The translations under genes and the position numbers were made by a program. The notes beneath the pieces are model-generated. The model had not been told where the DNA came from. It was given only the letters and a program-made list of their open reading frames with translations, and did not search any database. From Hyphomicrobium sp. CS1BSMeth3 (lineage in GTDB: Bacteria > Pseudomonadota > Alphaproteobacteria > Rhizobiales > Hyphomicrobiaceae), in NCBI RefSeq assembly GCF_900117415.1, contig NZ_FPEI01000006.1:2294001-2358000 (forward strand): 64,000 nt of DNA, given 5' to 3'. This document shows, piece after piece, positions 43,743 through 52,858 of this stretch; within the stretch, counting starts at the first letter, position 1, and each line of letters begins with the position of its first letter.

Positions 43743-45385
43743 TCCAGAGGCGCCGGAACGCCCTCGAAGACCGTGCCCCAGATTGGAATGTCTTTCAGCT
43801 CCAACGGTGGCACGTCGAACGGGTCCGCCTCCAGCACGGTGAAGTCCGCCTTCTTGCCGGCGCGGATGCTGCCGACCTCATGCTCCATTCCGAGCACGTA
43901 GGCAGCGTCGATGGTGATAGCCCGCATCGCCTGTTCGACGGTAATGCATTCCTCGGGGCACACGACCGTCCCCGACTCGGCCCGCCGGTTGACGGCCACC
44001 CACGCCGAGTTCAGCGGAAGCGCCGGCGCCATCGTGAAATCCGTGTGCAGGGCCGTCGTCACGTTGTGCCGGGCGAGTGTCCCCAACCGCGACATTTGCG
44101 AGGCCCGCTCAAACCCGATACTGCGCTTCCAGTACGCTTCGCCAAGCTCGTAGACGTAGTAGGCGTTGACCGATGCGAGCGCCCCCAGATCCGCCATCCG
44201 GCGCACCTGCTCGGGCGTCGAAAGCCCAAAATGCTCGATTGTGAATCGATGATTGAACCGCGGCCGCTCAAACTGCAGCTTCTCGAGGACGTCGAGCGCC
44301 AGCTCCAGGCCGAGATCGCCGGTGCAGTGCACGTGGATCCGATATCCGTCATGCCAGTAGGGCCGGCACAATGCCTCGAATACTTCCGGCGGCATCAGCC
44401 ATTCGCCCTCGTGGCCATCGATGAACCCGGGCGGCTGCACCTGCATGAGCTCCGCGAAATACCCACCGTCCGTGAATAGCTTTACGGCCTTGCGAAACTC
44501 CAGACGATGGGTGTTGCGTTTTGGCATGCTGCGAACGCGCTCGAAATTTTCGGCTTCCTTGCCGAGCCCGCCGCCGCGTTCTACCGCACGCGCCACGAAC
44601 TGGGTGCGGAACGGCGTGTCGTCGGTATCCATGACCGCCTTGAGCGTCGACCACTCCAGCTCCAGGTTCAGCATGGGCAGTCCCATGTCGCAGATCGTGG
44701 TGTGACCGCCCGCGTGAACGGCGCGCTTGGTCAGCTCCATGCCGTGACGGAACCGCTTCGGATCGAGAATCAGCTTGCGCATGCCCCCCATGGCGACCGC
44801 GAGCCCGGTCTCGTAAAAGCGACCCTCGCCGAGATCGATCTGGTGGTGGCGCTCCATCATCGCCCGATCAGCGCCAATCCATTCGATCGCGGCGTCGTTG
44901 GCGATGACCTCGTGGAACGAGCGCTGCCAGACGATGACCGGACGTGTCGACGAGATGTTGTTCAGGACCTGCCGATCGACCTTGCCGTGCCAGATCTTAT
45001 GGTAACCCCAGGTGATCAACGGCTCGCTCGGGTCAGTGAGGCTTTCCTCGATCTGCTTGAGCCGGTCGATGTAGGCGTTGTGGCCATGAACCGGGGCGCA
45101 CACCCGATCGGGCAGCTTCCACTCGGTAGCTGTGATGAAGTGGCACGGCAGGAGAATGGCAGCGAGCGAAGGATGCAGGTGCGGATCGATGAAGCCGGGC
45201 ATCAGGACGTGATTGCGGAACGTCGTGTCGATGCGGTGAGGGTGGGCGTCCAGCCACGGCTGTAGCGTCTCGAGCGATCCAACCTCGATGATCTGTCCAT
45301 CGCGAACTGCGACCGCGGTGGCGATCGGCAGGGACCGGTTCATGGTCCGGATACGCCTCGCGGTATAGACTGTGATCTGGCTCAC
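43739..45385 (-). CDS. Amidohydrolase of the YtcJ-like (Amidohydro_3) family
   Basis: 548 residues. N-terminal beta-barrel with MSQITVYTARRIRTMNRSLP and GFIDPHLHPSLAAIL providing the first metal ligands His-x-His. Further His residues appear in IHVHCTGDLGLELALDVLEK and TIEHFGLSTP, and the metal Asp lies in LHTDFTMAPALPLNS. The C-terminus has VLGMEHEVGSIRAGKKADFT. Hydrolyses an amide, ester or related bond of unknown substrate. Follows the regulator gene by 33 bases and overlaps CobW by 4. Confidence 0.88.
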   Translation of the reverse strand: MSQITVYTARRIRTMNRSLPIATAVAVRDGQIIEVGSLETLQPWLDAHPHRIDTTFRNHVLMPGFIDPHLHPSLAAILLPCHFITATEWKLPDRVCAPVHGHNAYIDRLKQIEESLTDPSEPLITWGYHKIWHGKVDRQVLNNISSTRPVIVWQRSFHEVIANDAAIEWIGADRAMMERHHQIDLGEGRFYETGLAVAMGGMRKLILDPKRFRHGMELTKRAVHAGGHTTICDMGLPMLNLELEWSTLKAVMDTDDTPFRTQFVARAVERGGGLGKEAENFERVRSMPKRNTHRLEFRKAVKLFTDGGYFAELMQVQPPGFIDGHEGEWLMPPEVFEALCRPYWHDGYRIHVHCTGDLGLELALDVLEKLQFERPRFNHRFTIEHFGLSTPEQVRRMADLGALASVNAYYVYELGEAYWKRSIGFERASQMSRLGTLARHNVTTALHTDFTMAPALPLNSAWVAVNRRAESGTVVCPEECITVEQAMRAITIDAAYVLGMEHEVGSIRAGKKADFTVLEADPFDVPPLELKDIPIWGTVFEGVPAPLE

Positions 45386-45418
45386 GATTGCCTCCTTACG
45401 GGCGGTCTCGTTGGCGAG

Positions 45419-46042
45419 CTAGTACGAGCTCGGCGGTGTCAGGACGCACATCAGGACGGCTGGAGCGCTACCCCGGTTCTCGAAGCGATGGCGACCCTTA
45501 TGCCGCAGGGAGTAGCTGTCGCCCGACGTGAGCTTGAAGCGCTTGCCGTCGACGCACAGGTCGAGTTCACCGGACATGATGAGACCCGCTTCCTCCCCCT
45601 TCCGCAGACGGCCACCGCGACCGGTAGAGGAGCCTGGCTGGAAGGTCGTGATGATCAGCTCGAGTTGCCCCGTCAGCGTTGGCGAAAGGAGCTCCTCGAT
45701 GACACCCTTCGCACTCAAGTCGAGGATGCGACGATTGCCCTTGCGCACGACGACGTCGCGCTCTCCCGGCGGCGCCGCGGCCGGCCCCTGGAAGAACCAG
45801 TTGATACCGACGCCGAGCGCGTCGGAGATCTTCTGCAATGTCCCGATGGATATGCCCGACTGATCGCGCTCGATCTGGCTGACGTAGCCGATCGAGCGCC
45901 CGATCGCGGTCGCCAGTTCGGCAATCGTCTTGCCGCGTGCCAATCGCAAATCTCGGATCGTGGACCCGAGCGCCGATGCGGATGGGGATGCGGCAGGCTT
46001 CCGGTTGGACGAGTGCCGTGAAGTCAGGGGTTTGGAGTCCAT
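45419..46042 (-). CDS. XRE-family transcriptional regulator with C-terminal cupin (PuuR-like)
   Basis: 207 residues. Flexible N-terminus, then XRE helix-turn-helix (LRLARGKTIAELATAIGRSI, GYVSQIERDQSGISIGTLQK) and a cupin domain (PGSSTGRGGRLRKGEEAGLI, TSGDSYSLRHKGRHRFENRG). Such regulators sense a small molecule in the cupin and repress or activate catabolic genes. Start uncertain: ATG at 46051 or further upstream would include part of a 15-base tandem repeat. First gene of the amidohydrolase operon and divergent from the importer, so it probably controls both. Confidence 0.87.
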   Translation of the reverse strand: MDSKPLTSRHSSNRKPAASPSASALGSTIRDLRLARGKTIAELATAIGRSIGYVSQIERDQSGISIGTLQKISDALGVGINWFFQGPAAAPPGERDVVVRKGNRRILDLSAKGVIEELLSPTLTGQLELIITTFQPGSSTGRGGRLRKGEEAGLIMSGELDLCVDGKRFKLTSGDSYSLRHKGRHRFENRGSAPAVLMCVLTPPSSY

Positions 46043-46052
46043 GGGCCACATT

Positions 46053-46082
46053 CTTGCTTCGGAGGATCTTGCTTCGGAGGAT
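46053..46082. repeat. 15-bp tandem duplication in divergent promoter
   Basis: CTTGCTTCGGAGGAT is repeated perfectly twice (46053-46067 and 46068-46082) just upstream of the XRE regulator start. It may be a duplicated operator or a slippage product. Confidence 0.85.
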
Positions 46083-46112
46083 GAAAAACATGACGCCCAA
46101 TCTCGGCGTCGT

Positions 46113-46133
46113 GAAAATTGTATTGCATTTTTC
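46113..46133. promoter_or_regulatory. AT-rich imperfect palindrome, candidate XRE-cupin operator
   Basis: GAAAATTGTATTGCATTTTTC matches its own reverse complement at 16 of 21 positions. It lies in the only AT-rich patch between the divergent regulator and importer genes, 79 bases before the importer's first start codon. Confidence 0.45.
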
Positions 46134-46211
46134 ATTTTCTTGAACAAGTCTTCACGTGGCTTGGGCGATGCGCGGCCGCCGCGTGGGGAGAATCAAGTGG
46201 GAGGAGATGCA

Positions 46212-47786
46212 ATGCGCGCACGTAACTTTGGAGTGCTCATCGCCGCTGCAGCATTGACGCTCGGCAGCGCGGCGGCGCAGGAGCCCAAGCGAGGCGGCAC
46301 GCTGGTGATGGGCCAGAGCAGCGCAACCACGCATTTCAACAACGCTGTCGGTTCCGGCACCGGAATCATGATCCCCGGCGCGCAGCTCTTTGCGAGCCCG
46401 ATCATGCACGACGATAAGTGGAACCCTCAGCCTTACCTTGCGGAGCGGTGGGAAATCTCCACTGATGCCCTCGCGGTTACTCTCCATCTACGCAAGAACG
46501 CTATTTTCCACGACGGCCATCCGATCACCTCGGAGGACGTCGCGTTCTCGATCCTCACGATCCGGGACAACCATCCTTTCAATACCATGTTGCGTCCGGT
46601 CGAGGGCGTCGACACACCGGATCCCCACACTGCTGTCATCCGGCTGAAGCACCCGCATCCCGCCATCCTCTATGCGATGGGGCCGCCGCTGATGCCGATC
46701 CTGCCCAAGCACATCTATGGTGATGGCCATGCGATCAAGACACATCCACGCAACAATAAGGATGTCGTCGGCTCGGGCCCCTTCAAGTTCGTCTCCTTCA
46801 AGCCCGGCGATCAGGCCGTTATGGAGCGGTTCGACAAGTTCTTCCTTCCCGGCAAGCCGCTCCTCGACAGGATCATCCTGAAGCTCTATCCGGACTCGCA
46901 AACCTCGTTGCTCGAGCTGGAATCGGGCCGCCTGCACATGCAGCCGTTCTTCAATCGCGTGCTCGAGCTCGAACGCGCCAAATCCAATCCGGCCCTGACG
47001 ATCACGTCGCGCGGCTACGAGGCGATCGGCGGCATCAACTGGCTGCTTTTCAACAACAAGAAGAAGCCATTCGACGACATCCGGGTTCGCCAGGCGATCG
47101 CGCATGCGATCGATCGCGACTTCATCGGCAAGGCACTGCACAAGGGGCTGTCGCGGAAGGCGACAGGGCCGATTCACAGCGGCTTTCCGCAGCATTCGGC
47201 GGAAACGACGCAGTACGCCTTCGATCTCAAGAAAGCGGAGGCGCTGCTCGACGCGGCCGGCATCAAGCGCGGGCCCGACGGCGTCAGAATGCGGATCACG
47301 TGTGACTACTATCCCGGCGACGAGGACGGCCAGAAGCGGATCGCCGAGTACATGAAGCCTGCCCTCAAGCGGATCGGGATCGAGGTCGAGGTGCGTACGC
47401 CGGCCGATTTCGCGACGTTCGCGCGACACATGGCGAGCAAGGACTTCGACATCAGCATGGATGCGGCCTTCGCGTGGGGCGATCCGGTCATCGGGGTCCA
47501 CCGCACCTATCTGTCGACCAATATCCGACCGCTCGTATTCACGAACAACGCACAGTACGCAAATCCCAAAGTTGACGAGCTGCTGGCCACGGCCGAGCAA
47601 GAGATGGATCCCGCAAAGCGAAAGGCCCTCTACGTCGAGTTTCAGAAGATCGTAACAGCCGATGTACCGCTCGTGTGGCTGACCGAGTTGCCCTATCACA
47701 CGATTGCCAGCAAGCGCGTCCATGGCCTGCCGGCGACGATTTGGGGCGCTGCTGCGCCGCTGCTCGATACGTGGCTTGCCGACTAG
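46212..47786 (+). CDS. ABC transporter substrate-binding protein (SBP_bac_5, peptide/nickel/oligopeptide type)
   Basis: 524 residues. Signal peptide with core FGVLIAAAALTLGSAAA, cleaved near AQEPKRGG. Family signature PKRGGTLVMGQSSATTHFNN and the recurring motif VVGSGPFKFVSFKPGDQAVM; C-terminal MDPAKRKALYVEFQKIVTAD. GGGAGGAG precedes the ATG. It captures a periplasmic solute for the permeases downstream. Oligopeptides are the default family ligand, but linkage with a demethylating flavoprotein and amidohydrolase suggests another amide or N-methyl compound. Confidence 0.93.
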   Translation: MRARNFGVLIAAAALTLGSAAAQEPKRGGTLVMGQSSATTHFNNAVGSGTGIMIPGAQLFASPIMHDDKWNPQPYLAERWEISTDALAVTLHLRKNAIFHDGHPITSEDVAFSILTIRDNHPFNTMLRPVEGVDTPDPHTAVIRLKHPHPAILYAMGPPLMPILPKHIYGDGHAIKTHPRNNKDVVGSGPFKFVSFKPGDQAVMERFDKFFLPGKPLLDRIILKLYPDSQTSLLELESGRLHMQPFFNRVLELERAKSNPALTITSRGYEAIGGINWLLFNNKKKPFDDIRVRQAIAHAIDRDFIGKALHKGLSRKATGPIHSGFPQHSAETTQYAFDLKKAEALLDAAGIKRGPDGVRMRITCDYYPGDEDGQKRIAEYMKPALKRIGIEVEVRTPADFATFARHMASKDFDISMDAAFAWGDPVIGVHRTYLSTNIRPLVFTNNAQYANPKVDELLATAEQEMDPAKRKALYVEFQKIVTADVPLVWLTELPYHTIASKRVHGLPATIWGAAAPLLDTWLAD

Positions 47787-47816
47787 TTTCCGCAGTATCG
47801 AGGTGGACCGACTGTC

Positions 47817-48788
47817 ATGGCGCTCACCGCTTTCCTTCTGAAGCGCTTGAGCTACGCGGCGGTGCTCGTGCTCGCGGTGCTGGTGCTGAATTTCCTGCTG
47901 ATCCGCTTGGCGCCAGGCGATCCGATCGAGACGCTCGCCGGCCAAATGGGCGGCATGACGGAGGAAATACGTGCTGAGCTGCAGCGCGCTTATGGCTTGG
48001 ACAAGCCCTTGCCGGCCCAACTCGGCATCTACCTGTCGCGTGCTATCAGCGGCGATCTCGGCCATTCGTACTTCTTCAATCTGCCGGTAACGCAACTGAT
48101 CCTCGAGCGGGTGCCCGCCACTCTGCTTCTTGTCATGACGGCCTTGTTCCTGGCTGTGCTGGCCGGCACGACGCTGGGGGTGATGGCGTCCAGGCGCCCG
48201 AACGGTCTGCTGTCGCAGATCATCACGGTCGTCTCCGTCGTAGGCTATTCGGCGCCCGTCTTCTGGACCGGGATGCTGTTGATCATCCTGTTCGCGTCGA
48301 TCATTCCGATCCTGCCTGTATCGGGGATGAGGGCTGCAGTCGTCCGGCAAGGTGTGTTCGCTGATATGCTCGATGTGGCGCACCATCTCGTGTTGCCGAG
48401 CCTTTCCCTCGCCATCGTCTATCTGGCGCAGTATGGCCGGTTGACACGCGCCAGCATGCTCGATGTGCTGGGTGCCGACTACATCCGCACTGCGCGCGCG
48501 AAAGGACTGACGGAGAATACCGTCTATTTCCGCCATGCCCTGCGGAACGCGCTACTGCCGGTGATCACGATCGTCGGTCTGCAGTTCGGCAACATGCTGG
48601 CTGGCGCGATCGTGGTGGAGACCGTCTTCAACTGGCCCGGTCTCGGCCGTCTGGCGTTCGACTCCGTGCTCCGGCGTGACTATCCGACTTTGCTGGGGCT
48701 CCTTTTCTTTTCCTCGTTGTTGGTAATCGTGGTCAACCAGCTGACGGACATGTGCTACCGCCTCGCCGATCCAAGGATCAGGACATGA
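47817..48788 (+). CDS. ABC transporter permease (DppB-type)
   Basis: 323 residues with six predicted membrane helices; starts FLLKRLSYAAVLVLAVLVLN. Typical DppB first-loop APGDPIE, and cytoplasmic EAA-type loop YIRTARAKGLTENTVYFRHA contacting the ATPases. Ends in LTDMCYRLADPRIRT. It lies 30 bases after the binding-protein gene and overlaps the second permease by 4 bases. Confidence 0.93.
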   Translation: MALTAFLLKRLSYAAVLVLAVLVLNFLLIRLAPGDPIETLAGQMGGMTEEIRAELQRAYGLDKPLPAQLGIYLSRAISGDLGHSYFFNLPVTQLILERVPATLLLVMTALFLAVLAGTTLGVMASRRPNGLLSQIITVVSVVGYSAPVFWTGMLLIILFASIIPILPVSGMRAAVVRQGVFADMLDVAHHLVLPSLSLAIVYLAQYGRLTRASMLDVLGADYIRTARAKGLTENTVYFRHALRNALLPVITIVGLQFGNMLAGAIVVETVFNWPGLGRLAFDSVLRRDYPTLLGLLFFSSLLVIVVNQLTDMCYRLADPRIRT

Positions 48789-49657
48789 GCGCCAACTCAC
48801 GGCCTGCACACGGTGAGCATCCGACGCGGGAAGCACTGCGCATGTTTGCGCGCAGCCCGGTGGCGGTGGTCGGCTTCGCGCTTCTGGGGGCGATCGTCGC
48901 CCTGGCCTTGCTCGGCCCGATGCTGATGCCCGCCGATCCGTTCGACATCGTTGCGGCACCGCTTTCTCCGCCGAGTTTCCAGGAGGCGCTGCTCGGCACC
49001 GATCAACAAGGCCGCGATGTTTTGACGGGCATCGTGCATGGAGGACGAGCAACACTCGCAGTTGGGCTGTCGGCCGCGCTTGTCTCCGTCCTCATCGGCA
49101 TCACCGTTGGCGCCATTGCCGGTTTCTTTGGGGGCACCATCGACGAAATTCTGATGCGGGTGACAGAGTTCTTCCAGGTGCTGCCCGCACTGTTGTTCTC
49201 GATGGTTCTCGTGACGCTTTTCACGCCGACGCTGATGACGATTGCGCTCTCGATCGGCGCCGTCAGCTGGACTGCGACCGCGCGGCTCACTCGTGCCGAA
49301 TTCCTGAAACTGAAGGAGCTGGACTTCGTCGCCGCTGAGCACGTGATTGGCGCCGGAAAGGGCCGCATCATCTGGGGCGTCATCCTCCCAAATGCCTTGC
49401 CGCCCCTCATCGTATCCGCGACCTTCGCGATCGGCACAGCGATCCTGTTCGAGGCGAGCTTGTCGTTTCTCGGTTTGGGGGACCCCAATCGCATGAGCTG
49501 GGGCCTCATGATCGGCTCCAGCCGGTCCTATATCCTCAGTTCCTGGTGGGCCGTCACGTTCCCTGGATGCATGATCTTTCTCACTGTTCTCGCCGTCAGC
49601 CTGATCGGCGATGGCCTGAACGACGCGCTCAATCCCAAGCTGAGGGAGCGCCGATGA
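48785..49657 (+). CDS. ABC transporter permease (DppC-type)
   Basis: 290 residues. N-terminal helix after RSPVAVVGFALLGAIVALAL, LLGTDQQGRDVLTGIVHGGR as in DppC, and EAA-type loop FVAAEHVIGAGKGRIIWGVI. Ends GDGLNDALNPKLRERR. Start ATG 48785 overlaps the stop of the DppB-type gene; end overlaps the first ATPase gene by 4 bases. Confidence 0.93.
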   Translation: MSANSRPAHGEHPTREALRMFARSPVAVVGFALLGAIVALALLGPMLMPADPFDIVAAPLSPPSFQEALLGTDQQGRDVLTGIVHGGRATLAVGLSAALVSVLIGITVGAIAGFFGGTIDEILMRVTEFFQVLPALLFSMVLVTLFTPTLMTIALSIGAVSWTATARLTRAEFLKLKELDFVAAEHVIGAGKGRIIWGVILPNALPPLIVSATFAIGTAILFEASLSFLGLGDPNRMSWGLMIGSSRSYILSSWWAVTFPGCMIFLTVLAVSLIGDGLNDALNPKLRERR

Positions 49658-50649
49658 CCGCTGCCGGTCTGCTGCGGATCGAGGGGCTGTCGGTGGAGTT
49701 CGGCTCCGGCGACAATCTCGCGCGCGTGTTGAACGATGTCGCGTTCGAGATGAAACCTCGCGAAACGCTGGGCATCGTTGGCGAGTCCGGGTGCGGCAAG
49801 AGCATGACAGCGCTGGCGATCATGCGTCTCGTTCCCAACCCACCGGGGCGGATCAGTGCGGGTCGCATCGTGCTGGGAGGCGAGGACCTCCTGCAGGCAA
49901 CCGACGCGCGCATGCGTGACATCCGCGGCAATCGGATCGCGATGATCTTTCAGGAGCCGATGACCTCGCTCAACCCGGTTTTCACGGTGGGCAGCCAGAT
50001 TGCCGAATCGTTGACGCTTCATCTCGGTCTCAGCGGTGCGGCGGCGCGTGCCCGCGGTGTCGAGCTGCTCAAGGCGGTCGGAATTCCGTCGCCCGAGCAG
50101 CGCTTCGACGCGTATCCGCACCAGCTCTCGGGAGGTATGCGACAGCGCGTCATGATCGCCATGGCGATCGCATGCGAGCCCGAGTTGCTCATTGCCGACG
50201 AGCCGACCACGGCGCTGGATGTGACCGTCCAGGCGCAAATTTTCGATCTGCTGCGATCCATCCAGCAGGCGCGCGGCATGGGCCTGATCCTGATCACGCA
50301 CGACATGGGCGTAATCGCCGAGATGACGGATCGGGTCGTCGTCATGTACGGCGGACGCGTCGTCGAGCAGGGCGCCACGCGCGACGTGCTCGCCCGGCCC
50401 GCGCATCCCTACACTCGAGGTCTCGTTGCCTGCGTCCCCACCCTCGAGATGGACGGCGATGGCGAGCCCGCCGACCTGCCGGAAATTCCCGGCGTCGTTC
50501 CCTCGATCTGGGAGTTGCAGACCGGCTGCCCATTCGCCGATCGATGCAATGTCGTGCTGCCATGGTGTCGACAAGAGATGCCGGCGGCGACTCTCATCGG
50601 AGTGGCGCATTGGGTGGCTTGCTGGCAGCGACAGGAGGGGCGGCCATGA
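49654..50649 (+). CDS. ABC transporter ATP-binding protein (DppD-type)
   Basis: 331 residues. Walker A GIVGESGCGKSMTALAI, Q-loop MIFQEPMTSLNPVFTVG, signature LSGGMRQRVMIAMAIA, Walker B LLIADEPTTALDVTVQ, switch ITHDMGV. C-terminal oligopeptide-transporter domain with Cys-rich GCPFADRC. Both ends overlap neighbours by 4 bases. Confidence 0.95.
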   Translation: MTAAGLLRIEGLSVEFGSGDNLARVLNDVAFEMKPRETLGIVGESGCGKSMTALAIMRLVPNPPGRISAGRIVLGGEDLLQATDARMRDIRGNRIAMIFQEPMTSLNPVFTVGSQIAESLTLHLGLSGAAARARGVELLKAVGIPSPEQRFDAYPHQLSGGMRQRVMIAMAIACEPELLIADEPTTALDVTVQAQIFDLLRSIQQARGMGLILITHDMGVIAEMTDRVVVMYGGRVVEQGATRDVLARPAHPYTRGLVACVPTLEMDGDGEPADLPEIPGVVPSIWELQTGCPFADRCNVVLPWCRQEMPAATLIGVAHWVACWQRQEGRP

Positions 50650-51674
50650 CGGCGCCGATCCTGGAGATCAAGGATCTGCAGGTTCACTTTCGGCGTCGGC
50701 GGCTGAACCCCTTGGCGCAGCCTGAGGTGGTGCGCGCGGTTGACCGTGTGTCACTGACATTGAACCGAGGCCAGACCGTCGGTCTGGTGGGCGAGTCGGG
50801 GTCGGGAAAGACGACGGTGGCGCGCGCGATTTTGCGGCTGGTGCCGACCACTGCCGGCAGCATCGAACTTGATAATACACGGCTCGACGAACTTTCGGGT
50901 GGTCGGTCGCACGAGAACCGGCGGCGCATCCAGTACATATTCCAGGATCCCTACTCGTCGCTCAATCCTCGCGTGCGAGCGGGCGACATCGTGCGCAGTC
51001 CGCTCGATGTCATGAATATCGGCGATCAGGCGTCGCGCGACGCGCGCGTCTCCGAACTGTTCGAGGCGGTGGGGCTGAGACCGGAGCAGCGAGGCCTGTT
51101 TCCGCATCAATTCTCCGGCGGTCAGCGACAGCGGATCAACATCGCACGCGCCCTGGCGCCTGATCCCGATCTCATCATCTGCGACGAGCCGGTGTCCGCG
51201 CTCGATGTCGCAATCCGCGCTCAGATCCTGAACCTGCTGCAACGGTTGAAGCGCCAGCGGGCCATTACCTATCTGTTCATTTCGCATGATATGGCCGTGG
51301 TTAAGCACATGGCGGACGAGGTTGCCGTCATGTATCTGGGCCAGATCGTGGAGAAGGCGCCTCGTCGATCGTTCTTTTCGGCGCCGCTGCATCCATACAG
51401 CCAGGCGCTCCTATCGGCGGTGCCACGGGTCGGTGTCGGCACCGCCGGGTCGGCGGGTCGTATTCGCCTCAGTGGCGATCCGCCGAGCCCCATCGCTCCG
51501 CCACCAGGCTGCCGGTTTGCGCCACGATGTCCAATCGCCGAATCCCGCTGTCATCAATTGCCACCCGAGCTCCGCGAACTGGCTCCAGCTCACTCCGTTC
51601 GCTGCCATCTGATCGAAAACCGAGGCGGGGCGCCCGTGTCACCCATGTCGGAATGGGTTGCCAAACACGATTGA
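50646..51674 (+). CDS. ABC transporter ATP-binding protein (DppF-type)
   Basis: 342 residues. Walker [19 protein letters not shown]-loop [17 protein letters not shown], signature [15 protein letters not shown], Walker [16 protein letters not shown], switch ISHDMAV. C-terminal [15 protein letters not shown] completes the peptide/nickel importer ATPase. Last gene of the importer operon. Confidence 0.95.
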   Translation: MTAPILEIKDLQVHFRRRRLNPLAQPEVVRAVDRVSLTLNRGQTVGLVGESGSGKTTVARAILRLVPTTAGSIELDNTRLDELSGGRSHENRRRIQYIFQDPYSSLNPRVRAGDIVRSPLDVMNIGDQASRDARVSELFEAVGLRPEQRGLFPHQFSGGQRQRINIARALAPDPDLIICDEPVSALDVAIRAQILNLLQRLKRQRAITYLFISHDMAVVKHMADEVAVMYLGQIVEKAPRRSFFSAPLHPYSQALLSAVPRVGVGTAGSAGRIRLSGDPPSPIAPPPGCRFAPRCPIAESRCHQLPPELRELAPAHSVRCHLIENRGGAPVSPMSEWVAKHD

Positions 51675-51891
51675 ATTTTACTTCCGCAAACAAACCGGCG
51701 TGAAAAAGCGACTCTAGTGGGATTGAGCGCCGGGTGCTCCGATCGCTACGCAGAGACGGGCCAACAAGGGGCATCGCCGCCGTTGACAATCCGCTGTCGG
51801 CGCTGGCACTGTGGAACAGTTGCAGTAGGGCGCATCGGTCGAGGCCGAAGGGGCTATGCCCACCTACGATTCGTGAACCGTAGTTGCGCCC

Positions 51892-52539
51892 ATGCCGAAC
51901 CTTGAAAACCTGAAGAAGCAGGCCAAGCAGTATCTGCGCTGGCATCGTGAGCGGTATCATCCAGTCGCCGCGGAGATCAGAGCTTCGCTACCTCGATTTC
52001 AGCACCTGGATGACTATCAGGTGTTGGAGGCGACGTTCAAGCTCAGCGACGCGCAGGAGCTTGTTGCTCGCCAATTAGGGTTCGAAGGGTGGCAGGCGCT
52101 CAAGGCAGGAGCCCTAGCCGTGAACACTCAAGTCAAGCAGGTAACGACACGTCCGATCCTCAGCAGGACGGAAGCCGTACTCTACGTCGCTGACTTCAGG
52201 GCGTCGTGCGAGTTTTTCACTTCTAAACTCGGGTTCGCAGTCGAGTTTGCCTACGGCGATCCGCCGTATTACGGCTTGGTCAAGCGCGACCATGCGCGGC
52301 TTTGCCTGCGGCTTGTCTGCGAGCCTGTCTTCATCGGAAATATTCGCCAGCGCGAGCAGTTGCTGTCGGCCTCGATCACGGTAGACTCGGCAACAGAGAT
52401 CAAGCAGCTCTTCTTGGAGTTCCAATCCGCCGGCGTGAGCTTCCACCAAGGGCTCAAGAAAGAGCCTTGGGGCGCGCGGAACTTCATCGTCCTCGACCCT
52501 GATGGCAATCTCATCTTGTTCGCGGGCCCCGCCGATTGA
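51892..52539 (+). CDS. VOC/glyoxalase-superfamily protein
   Basis: 215 residues. An N-terminal helical segment (LENLKKQAKQYLRWHRERYH) is followed from about 85 by one vicinal-oxygen-chelate module: RTEAVLYVADFRASCEFFTS, KLGFAVEFAYGDPPYYGLV and ending FIVLDPDGNLILFAGP. Members include glyoxalases, dioxygenases and bleomycin-type resistance proteins; the metal-ligand His residues are not all present (only the terminal region is canonical). Function unknown. Lone plus-strand gene between the importer and the crp copy. Confidence 0.8.
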   Translation: MPNLENLKKQAKQYLRWHRERYHPVAAEIRASLPRFQHLDDYQVLEATFKLSDAQELVARQLGFEGWQALKAGALAVNTQVKQVTTRPILSRTEAVLYVADFRASCEFFTSKLGFAVEFAYGDPPYYGLVKRDHARLCLRLVCEPVFIGNIRQREQLLSASITVDSATEIKQLFLEFQSAGVSFHQGLKKEPWGARNFIVLDPDGNLILFAGPAD

Positions 52540-52630
52540 ACACAACTCCGGGCAATGAGGCGAAGGCTGCTGCTGAACCTTCGCCTTGTTCCGCTAAGGG
52601 TCAATTCCCGCCACCGGCGTGCGACGGAGG

Positions 52631-52858
52631 GGCGAGCGGAACCGCCGATCAGCTCTCGACGGAGCTCTTCTCGACGAAGGCAACGAGCGTGGCGACGTCA
52701 GCAATAGAGACGTACTCGTGATCGACGGAGACGCCGAGATTGCGCAGCCGGCCGATCGCGCGCGAGAAACTCTCGGGCTTCATGCCGAGGCGATTGGCGA
52801 TCAGCGCCTTCTCGTAGGGCAGAACGACCACGCAGGAACCGCGGCGCGTGCGGCACTG
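52631..52858. repeat. Right copy of direct repeat (3' end of intact crp gene)
   Basis: Covers the last 70 or so codons of the Crp/Fnr gene plus 18 bases beyond its stop. Same orientation and near-identical sequence to 23063-23299. Marks the right border of the candidate island. Confidence 0.85.

Larger units (their letters stand above)
23063..52858. mobile_element. Candidate genomic island next to tRNA-Lys bounded by crp-derived direct repeats
   Basis: Evidence: tRNA-Lys at the left edge; direct repeats of a crp 3' end at both borders; accessory content (metal resistance, catabolic locus, regulators, small secreted proteins); gene relics; and patches visibly less GC-rich around 34200-35700. 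No integrase, transposase or conjugation gene is visible, so it is probably an old or fixed insertion, or a product of duplication-mediated rearrangement. Borders are inferred from the repeats only. Confidence 0.45.

Noticed and set aside
51806-51828. TGGCAC...TTGCA resembling a sigma-54 promoter
   Set aside because: The distance between GG and GC is 15 bases instead of the required 10.
23063-52858. Integrase, transposase or conjugation genes for the island
   Set aside because: Looked for on both strands; none recognised. The island call rests on repeats, tRNA and content only.
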